DNA of 5,106 nucleotides from Clostridia bacterium (GTDB lineage Bacteria > Bacillota > Clostridia > Oscillospirales > Acutalibacteraceae), in the NCBI GenBank assembly GCA_017631705.1, contig JAGBSU010000017.1, positions 1 to 5,106 of the forward strand. Direction: 5' to 3'. How positions within the stretch are numbered: the first letter of the stretch is position 1; each line of letters starts with the position of its first letter. Position numbers and translations under genes: made by a program. Below are positions 1-5,106 of this stretch, one piece after another. The notes under the pieces are model-generated. The model was given only the letters and a program-made list of their open reading frames with translations, was not told the origin of the DNA and made no database searches.

Positions 1-1832
1 GTGGTACGGAAATAAAGCGGTGCTTGTAAATCGGCATCGCCGAAGCCTTGACCGGCTTGTAAAATACGGCGGTATACCTCATCCTCAGAATCCAAGAAGT
101 GAACGTCACACGTGGCACAAACCGGAATGCCGAGTTCGTCGCCCAAGCGAATAACGGTGCGATTAAACTCACGCAGTTGTTCTTCGTCACGAGCAATCGG
201 CGGATTGGTGCTACCATCTTTATTTTTAGTGGGACGAAGCATAAAATGGTTGTTACCAAGCGGTTGAATTTCCAGAAAATCGTAAAACCGTGCAATCTCA
301 CATAACTCGTCCCACGGCTTGTCCGCAATAATGGCTTGGAAAAGTTCACCTTGCTCACATGCGCTACCAATCAGCAGTCCCTCGCGACATTCGAGCAACT
401 TTTCTTTGGTAATGCGAGGGCGGTAACGATAATTTTTCAGGTGACCGAAAGAAATCAATTTATACAAATTCTTTAAGCCTACGTTATTTTTTGCCAACAA
501 AATTTGGTGATAACGGGGGGCTGTTTTTTCATTGGGCAGAATTTCACCGTTTTCGTCACGTGGCGAGGCTTCGGGAATATAATACGCTTCCACACCGTAG
601 AGGATTTTAATATCGTGACCGGCTTTGGCGGCATCCTCTGCCGCATTCATCGCTTCGGGGAAGGCTTGTGCGACACCGTGGTCGGTAATCGCAATGGCGG
701 AATGTCCCCAATCCACCGCACGTTGTACCAAAGCTTTGGCATCTGACACGGCATCCATAGCAGACATTTTGGTATGTAAGTGCAATTCTACACGTTTTTT
801 CTCTGCTGTGTCTTTGCGCACATATTTACTCACCAATGCCAACGACTTGGGGGCTAAAACGTTGCCTTTGGCAAAAGAATCGTATTCATACAATCCATTA
901 AGCAGCACACAAGAACCGTTTTTCACCGATTCCATGGCTTCTAATTTTGCTTTATCGCGTTTGGTATCGGTCCACAAAATAACCGAAACAGAATTGGTGC
1001 GGTCGGTGATATAAAAGGTATGGCGAATACGCGTCCCCTCTTTGAACGCGCGCGTTTCATATCCGAACACCTCACCCCAAACCGTAGCAACCGTTCCCTC
1101 TTGTAACTGATTAAGTGCTACCGGCGTTTCACGCGGGATCGGGCCGAATACCGACGTCGCTGTTTCCAAATATATCGGCAAGCCGTCGGCAGGCGGTGCA
1201 GAATCGTCTATTGGTTTTTGCGGCTTTACCGTCGTAGGTACTGCTTGCTTTGCCATAACAGCGGCTTGCTGTTCGGCGGCACGCTGTGCTGCTTCACGCT
1301 CGGCCTTTTGAGCCTCGGCAACCAACTTCTTATATTGCTCGTCTTCTTGGTCGACACCTGCAACGCCTTCAAAGCGCAGTGACACCTTTGTTTCAAACAA
1401 TTCCCCAATGAGTTCTTTGAGCATGGTATCGGTATGCGTCGATTCAATCACGTCTAACCCACCATGTTTTAAACGAATCGTCCATTCGTTGTTTTGTAAC
1501 GTGTATTCGGCATCGTTGAATGTTCCGTTCACCGCCACACAGCGACGGCGCAAATAGGAAACTATCGTCGGGAAACATGCCGGTGTCAAAGAATCTGCCG
1601 GATAAATTGGGAGTAATTCCACGGTGTTAAGGCACAAACCGACTTGTATGGCTTTTTCTAACAAAGTGATGTCTTCAAAAGGCATAAAGGCGCCTAATCG
1701 CAAGCGAGATCGCAAAAAAGCTTCCTTGCGGTTAACTTCTATTGATTCCACCTGTGCTGACGAAAAACGTTCCAGTAAGGCAGTATCGGTTATGTAAGGT
1801 GAAAATAGGGTTTTTACGTCTGCTTTGCTCAT
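1..1832 (-). CDS. polC: DNA polymerase III alpha subunit, PolC type, N-terminal 610 residues; lacks the inserted exonuclease domain
   Basis: Replicative DNA polymerase of Gram-positive bacteria; the visible part stops inside the PHP domain and the polymerase core lies beyond the left edge. I translated the frame from the ATG at 1832 to position 3 and found no stop. Seen in order: an N-terminal domain (about 1-155); a Glu/Ala/Gln-rich, probably helical linker (about 161-199); an OB-fold-like region (about 244-335); then the PHP domain opening with the VELHLHT motif (HxH at 351/353). PHP continues with TDHG (383-386), GVEAY (413-417), YHQILLAK (441-448), GSAC (489-492) and DVHFLD (576-581). These match PolC, and the roughly 350 residues before PHP exclude ordinary DnaE. 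In typical PolC (about 1440 residues) a DnaQ-like exonuclease of about 180-200 residues sits between GVEA and the YHQ motif; here only 23 residues lie between 417 and 441, and no DxETTG motif occurs anywhere in the 610 residues. The ATG start overlaps the ispG stop (ATGA), suggesting translational coupling; a GGGGGAA sequence lies 11 nt upstream. Confidence 0.96.
   Translation of the reverse strand, partial: MSKADVKTLFSPYITDTALLERFSSAQVESIEVNRKEAFLRSRLRLGAFMPFEDITLLEKAIQVGLCLNTVELLPIYPADSLTPACFPTIVSYLRRRCVAVNGTFNDAEYTLQNNEWTIRLKHGGLDVIESTHTDTMLKELIGELFETKVSLRFEGVAGVDQEDEQYKKLVAEAQKAEREAAQRAAEQQAAVMAKQAVPTTVKPQKPIDDSAPPADGLPIYLETATSVFGPIPRETPVALNQLQEGTVATVWGEVFGYETRAFKEGTRIRHTFYITDRTNSVSVILWTDTKRDKAKLEAMESVKNGSCVLLNGLYEYDSFAKGNVLAPKSLALVSKYVRKDTAEKKRVELHLHTKMSAMDAVSDAKALVQRAVDWGHSAIAITDHGVAQAFPEAMNAAEDAAKAGHDIKILYGVEAYYIPEASPRDENGEILPNEKTAPRYHQILLAKNNVGLKNLYKLISFGHLKNYRYRPRITKEKLLECREGLLIGSACEQGELFQAIIADKPWDELCEIARFYDFLEIQPLGNNHFMLRPTKNKDGSTNPPIARDEEQLREFNRTVIRLGDELGIPVCATCDVHFLDSEDEVYRRILQAGQGFGDADLQAPLYFRT
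513..581 (-). other. Linker in PHP domain at the usual exonuclease insertion site of PolC
   Basis: This segment encodes PolC residues 418-440, running from the YIPEA following GVEAY to the R before YHQILLAK. In B. subtilis-type PolC this exact point carries the whole DEDD proofreading exonuclease, starting with a DVETTG motif. Here it is a short polar linker rich in Asp, Glu, Asn and Pro. The frame is open on both sides and the flanking PHP ligands Glu415 and His442 are kept, so the PHP fold appears continuous, as in DnaE polymerases. Absence of the domain is seen directly; whether it was lost or never gained is inference. Confidence 0.85.
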
Positions 1833-2878
1833 AACTGTTCAATTTCCCCCAGCAATTCTCGCACAGCCTCTTGCTCGTCCACCGTACGAATCACTTTTCC
1901 TTTCTTAAAAATAGCCACTTTTCCGTCACCGCCGGCAAGACCGACGTCGGCTTCACGCGCCTCCCCCGGTCCGTTGACCACGCAACCCATCACCGCTACG
2001 GTAATCGGCTTGTGAACAAGACGCAACGCCTCTTCCACTTTGGCGGCAATATCTAACAAATCAATCCGTGTTCTGCCGCAAGTGGGACAAGAAATCAAGG
2101 TAGGCTCGTGGGGAGCTAACCCTAATGCTTTTAAAATATCTTTTCCCGCCTCTACTTCTCGTATAGGGTCGGCGGTTAATGAAACGCGTATGGTATCACC
2201 GATACCTTGCAGTAACAGTGCACCGATACCGGCAGTGGATTTAATCAGTCCCATACGCTCGGTACCCGCTTCGGTTACACCCAAATGTAAGGGGTATTCA
2301 CAAGCGGCCGCTGTTAATTCATACGCTTTTACCATCGTATCCACGTGCGAAGATTTAATAGACAGTACAATATCGTCAAAATCTGCTTGTTCCAACAGTG
2401 AAGCATGATACAACGCACTATCTCGCATTGCTTCGGCACACGGATGCCCGTATTTTGCCAAAATCTCCTTTTCCAGCGAGCCGGAATTGACACCGATGCG
2501 AATGGGAATCCGCTTTTCTCGACACGCTTTTGCCACCGCGCGTACACGATCGGCACCACCGATGTTGCCGGGGTTGATACGAATTTTATCCACACCTGCC
2601 GCCACACATTCGAGTGCCAGTTTATAATCAAAATGAATATCTGCTACCAACGGGATATCCACCGCTGTTTTTATCGCATCAACAAGTGAAACGGCTGCCG
2701 CATCCGGTACGGCAATACGCAAAATATCGCACCCTGCTTCACGCAGAGCCTTTGCTTGCCTGACTGTACCAGCAATATCGGTCGAGGGAACGTTACCCAT
2801 GGACTGCACCGTTATCGGTGCTTCGCCGCCAAGCGGCACCTTTCCTACCCAAACCGTTTTGCACTTTCGCCGTTCCAT
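1829..2878 (-). CDS. ispG: 4-hydroxy-3-methylbut-2-enyl diphosphate synthase (IspG/GcpE)
   Basis: Iron-sulfur enzyme of the cytosolic MEP pathway that reductively opens 2-C-methyl-D-erythritol 2,4-cyclodiphosphate to HMBPP, the penultimate step to IPP and DMAPP. The product is 349 residues, the usual length of the bacterial two-domain form without the extra insert seen in plants. The N-terminal TIM barrel carries VGKVPLGGEAPITVQSM (about 11-27), DILRIAVPD (51-59), VADIHFD (78-84) and INPGNIG (101-107). The C-terminal cluster domain has CPTC (Cys264, Cys267) and MGCVVNGPGE (Cys299, Glu306), matching the three conserved cysteines and the glutamate that hold the [4Fe-4S] cluster. The ATG start is supported by an AAAGGTG Shine-Dalgarno sequence placed immediately after the rseP stop. 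The gene sits 15 nt after rseP, and its TGA stop overlaps the polC ATG by 4 nt. It is apparently complete, with all key residues present. Confidence 0.98.
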   Translation of the reverse strand: MERRKCKTVWVGKVPLGGEAPITVQSMGNVPSTDIAGTVRQAKALREAGCDILRIAVPDAAAVSLVDAIKTAVDIPLVADIHFDYKLALECVAAGVDKIRINPGNIGGADRVRAVAKACREKRIPIRIGVNSGSLEKEILAKYGHPCAEAMRDSALYHASLLEQADFDDIVLSIKSSHVDTMVKAYELTAAACEYPLHLGVTEAGTERMGLIKSTAGIGALLLQGIGDTIRVSLTADPIREVEAGKDILKALGLAPHEPTLISCPTCGRTRIDLLDIAAKVEEALRLVHKPITVAVMGCVVNGPGEAREADVGLAGGDGKVAIFKKGKVIRTVDEQEAVRELLGEIEQL

Positions 2879-2886
2879 CTCGATTC

Positions 2887-2893
2887 ACCTTTC
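2887..2893 (-). promoter_or_regulatory. Shine-Dalgarno sequence of ispG
   Basis: On the minus strand the sequence GAAAGGT follows directly after the rseP TAA stop (2896-2894) and lies about 8-9 nt before the ispG ATG at 2878. It fixes the ispG start and is the clearest ribosome binding site in the window. Confidence 0.8.
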
Positions 2894-4051
2894 TTATGAA
2901 ACAATCTTGAAAATATCACTGAATGTCACAACCAACACTAAAAGCAATAACAAAGCAAAGCCGATACCGTGTACCAAGCCCTCGTATTTTTGAGGAACAG
3001 GTTTGTGCGTAATGCCTTCCCATGCCAAGAACAACAGCCGTCCGCCGTCCAATGCCGGGAAAGGCAATAAATTAAAAATACCGACATTGACAGTCAGCAA
3101 TACCACCAGCATCAGCACGCTGCCGAGTCCCAATTGCCAATTTTCTTGCTGTACGGCATTCTCAACGGTATCACCGATGATGCCGACCGTGCCTACCGGG
3201 CCCGACAACTCATTCAAACCGTATTTTCCGGTAATTAAATTCCCTAAACTACGCCAAACCATGACCGCTACGCTGCATTCCGTCTTAAACGATTGGGTGA
3301 TGGTAGAACCGATGGTTTGCGGAATAGGATTGACATAAAAATCGTAATTGAGCTGATAAGCACCGAGTTCCTCGGAATATTCCCGATGGAAGGTGACCGC
3401 CGGCAAAGTGACCACCGCTTCAACCCCGTCAGCTTTGCGACGCACTTGCATAGTAAACACCGCATCGTCGCTGTCTTGTAACAGCGATTGCATATCCATC
3501 ACCGTAAAGACACGTTTATTATCGATTTTCAACACCGTATCGCCGGGGCGTAAACCGCTTTGAAACGCCGGTGTGGTTTCTTCCAACCGAGAAATTTGTG
3601 TGCCGGCATAGTAAATGTTTCCGTCGTTCGACGGTAAGGTGCACGTGCCGAAATAGACCAACAACAAAATAAAGCCTAACAGCAAATTCATGGCAGCGCC
3701 TGCCACGGTAACCAACACCCGTTGCCATACCTTTTTGCGGTTAAAGGCACGCGGATTATCCGAAAGCGATTTGTCTTTACCGAGTTTTACTTCACCGCCG
3801 CCGGCGGCATCTTCTCCCTCCATCGCACAAAAACCACCGACCGGAAACAAACGCACGGTATAGCGCGTTTCCTTTTTTCCGAAGCTAAACAGTTTCGGTC
3901 CCATACCGATGGCAAATTCATTAACCTGTACACCAACAGCCTTCGCCGCGGCAAAATGACCGCCCTCATGTATAACAACAATGACACCGAATACTATCAC
4001 AGCTACAGCAATGCGGAGTATTTGCAACAATACGGTTTCGATAACAATCAC
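2894..4051 (-). CDS. rseP: RseP/RasP-family site-2 intramembrane zinc metalloprotease
   Basis: Membrane-embedded protease (M50 family) that cleaves transmembrane substrates such as anti-sigma factors and leftover signal peptides; RasP is the B. subtilis counterpart. From the GTG at 4051 the product is 385 residues. Transmembrane segment 1 (about 7-27) runs into the zinc motif HEGGH (28-32). NEFAIGMGPKLFSF (44-57) and RLFPVGGF (67-74) are typical of the family. Transmembrane segment 2 is at about 112-135, a single PDZ domain at about 146-220 (including GLRPGDTVLKIDN), segment 3 at about 309-332, LDGGR (334-338) supplying the third zinc ligand Asp335, and segment 4 at about 361-381. One PDZ rather than two is the Gram-positive arrangement. 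The frame also opens further upstream, to an ATG at 4102 inside dxr, but that adds 17 polar residues before the membrane segment and a 55-nt overlap. The GTG, in a GTGA overlap with the dxr stop, is preferred. No strong Shine-Dalgarno sequence precedes it, so it is probably translated by coupling to dxr. Confidence 0.95.
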   Translation of the reverse strand: MIVIETVLLQILRIAVAVIVFGVIVVIHEGGHFAAAKAVGVQVNEFAIGMGPKLFSFGKKETRYTVRLFPVGGFCAMEGEDAAGGGEVKLGKDKSLSDNPRAFNRKKVWQRVLVTVAGAAMNLLLGFILLLVYFGTCTLPSNDGNIYYAGTQISRLEETTPAFQSGLRPGDTVLKIDNKRVFTVMDMQSLLQDSDDAVFTMQVRRKADGVEAVVTLPAVTFHREYSEELGAYQLNYDFYVNPIPQTIGSTITQSFKTECSVAVMVWRSLGNLITGKYGLNELSGPVGTVGIIGDTVENAVQQENWQLGLGSVLMLVVLLTVNVGIFNLLPFPALDGGRLLFLAWEGITHKPVPQKYEGLVHGIGFALLLLLVLVVTFSDIFKIVS

Positions 4052-5106
4052 CTCATCTGATTTCGTACCTCGGCATCCATCGCCAACACATCGTCGGCAC
4101 AATGTATCAGCGGCAAGGTTTTATCCAACCACTCTGCCACCGTTTCACTGATTTGGCAAAAAGAAAGTTTTCCTTGCCTAAACAAGCGATTCGCTTCTTC
4201 GTTAGCGGCATTGAGCGCTACCGGATAAGCACCGCCTTTGATAATTGCTTTACGACACAATTCGATAGCGGGAAACGCTTTGTTATCCGGTTCAAAGAAC
4301 GAAAACGTACCGATTTGTGCTAGCGATAACCGCCGAACGGGCGGTGTGGCACGCATCGGCCATGTAAGTGCATATTGAATGGGAATACGCATATCCGGCA
4401 CACCCATTTGTGCTAACACGGAATAATCGGTAAACTCTATGAGCGAATGAATAATGCTTTCGCGATGTACCACAATATCTATATTCTCCGCCGGAACGTC
4501 AAATAACCATTTTGCTTCAATCAATTCCAAGCCCTTGTTCATCATGGTAGCAGAATCTACTGTGATTTTCGGACCCATCGACCAATTCGGGTGCTGTAAC
4601 GCTTGTTCGCACGTAACGGTTTTGAGTTCGTCGGCAGTTTTGCCGAAAAATGGACCGCCGGACGCCGTCAATATCAAACGAGAAAGCCCTAACTCAGCAG
4701 TGGAATCGGGCGGAGACCACGGTCCCTTTGCTGTTGCTTGCAAGCATTGGAATATCGCTGAATGTTCGCTGTCGACCGGTAAAATCTTCACACCGTGATG
4801 GCGCGCACAAGACATAACCAGCTCACCGCCGGCAACCAATGTTTCTTTGTTGGCAAGTGCCACGTCGTGACCGGCTTCCAATGCCGCCAACGTCGGCAAC
4901 AAACCTACCATGCCAACCACGGAATTGAGTACCACATCACAATCTTCTCGCCGTGCTAATTCGCACAATCCCTCCATGCCGGATAGAATTTTCACCGAAC
5001 AGTCCTTCACACGGTCACGCAAATCGCGGGCGGCTGCCTCGTCGTATACCGCCGCCGCCTTCGGACGGAATTTTCGAATTTGTTCTTCCAACACGGTAAT
5101 ATTGGA
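4048..5106 (-). CDS. dxr: 1-deoxy-D-xylulose 5-phosphate reductoisomerase, C-terminal 352 residues (5' end outside window)
   Basis: Cytosolic NADPH-dependent enzyme that rearranges and reduces DXP to 2-C-methyl-D-erythritol 4-phosphate, the committing step of the MEP pathway. The frame is open to the right edge and reads SNITVLEEQIRKF at its visible start, so about 30 N-terminal residues, including the GxTGxxG nucleotide-binding loop, are outside the window. A GTG at 5094 lies inside the Rossmann fold and is not the true start. Visible motifs, numbered from the window edge: LANKE (84-88); PVDSEH (110-115) with metal ligands Asp112 and Glu114; ASGGPF (148-153); HPNW (172-175); SATMMNKGLELIEAKW with the third metal ligand Glu194; and GVPDMRIPIQ (235-244). 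The C-terminal helical domain includes NAANEEAN and ends in NQMR. The TGA stop overlaps the rseP GTG by 4 nt. The length fits the usual 380-400 residues. No missing key residue is seen in the visible part. Confidence 0.97.
   Translation of the reverse strand, partial: SNITVLEEQIRKFRPKAAAVYDEAAARDLRDRVKDCSVKILSGMEGLCELARREDCDVVLNSVVGMVGLLPTLAALEAGHDVALANKETLVAGGELVMSCARHHGVKILPVDSEHSAIFQCLQATAKGPWSPPDSTAELGLSRLILTASGGPFFGKTADELKTVTCEQALQHPNWSMGPKITVDSATMMNKGLELIEAKWLFDVPAENIDIVVHRESIIHSLIEFTDYSVLAQMGVPDMRIPIQYALTWPMRATPPVRRLSLAQIGTFSFFEPDNKAFPAIELCRKAIIKGGAYPVALNAANEEANRLFRQGKLSFCQISETVAEWLDKTLPLIHCADDVLAMDAEVRNQMR

Noticed and set aside
450..650. Frameshift or premature stop hiding the exonuclease domain
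   Set aside because: The polC frame is open through the whole region, with recognisable PHP motifs directly on both sides; there is physically no room for the missing domain in any frame.
504..1014. Two overlapping plus-strand open frames (504-746 and 625-1014)
   Set aside because: Both are antisense to polC, which has clear homology motifs in the opposite frame; the predicted proteins resemble nothing known and have no convincing ribosome site.
1..1832. Possibility that the polymerase gene is a DnaE rather than PolC
   Set aside because: DnaE begins almost directly with the PHP domain, whereas here about 350 residues with an N-terminal domain and an OB-fold-like region precede it. The motifs VELHLHT, QAFPEA and GQGFGDAD followed by PLYFRT are PolC-like.
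3797..3808. Perfect 12-bp GC-rich palindrome (GCCGCCGGCGGC)
   Set aside because: It lies inside rseP and simply encodes part of the Ala/Gly-rich loop after MEGED; there is no T-run or spacing typical of a terminator or operator.
3722..4060. Plus-strand open frame of 112 codons opposite rseP
   Set aside because: It is antisense to the conserved N-terminal half of rseP, including the zinc motif; it is explained as a shadow of the coding strand.
4103..5106. Internal promoter for rseP-ispG-polC within dxr
   Set aside because: I could not find a convincing pair of -35 and -10 elements at proper spacing on the minus strand; the tight overlaps argue for a single transcript started upstream of the window.

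Overview
The window is a stretch of one dense minus-strand operon. In transcription order, right to left, it holds dxr (5' end cut off by the window edge), rseP, ispG and polC (3' end cut off by the left edge). The order dxr-rseP-ispG-polC, the presence of a PolC-type replicase and the moderate base composition point to a low-to-mid-GC Firmicute of the class Clostridia. An Oscillospirales/Ruminococcaceae-like gut lineage is my best guess from the flavour of the proteins, but this is inference.

Layout: positions 5106-4048 encode the last 352 residues of DXP reductoisomerase. Positions 4051-2894 encode an intramembrane site-2 metalloprotease that probably starts at a GTG overlapping the dxr stop by 4 nt. 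Positions 2878-1829 encode IspG, 15 nt after rseP and preceded by a good Shine-Dalgarno sequence. Positions 1832-1 encode the first 610 residues of PolC, whose ATG overlaps the ispG stop in an ATGA. I see no promoter, terminator, RNA gene, repeat, CRISPR array or mobile element, and no intergenic stretch longer than 15 nt. Plus-strand open frames are antisense shadows.

Functionally, Dxr and IspG are two steps (the second and the penultimate) of the MEP pathway to isoprenoid precursors. RseP cuts transmembrane anti-sigma factors and remnant signal peptides. PolC is the replicative DNA polymerase. Co-transcription couples envelope and isoprenoid supply to replication machinery, as is common in Clostridia.

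The observation that stands out is in PolC. The DEDD-type 3'-5' proofreading exonuclease normally inserted inside the PHP domain is absent. The two halves of the PHP domain are joined in frame by a linker of about 23 residues, and all nine expected PHP metal ligands are present. This looks like a naturally exonuclease-less PolC with an intact and possibly catalytic PHP domain.
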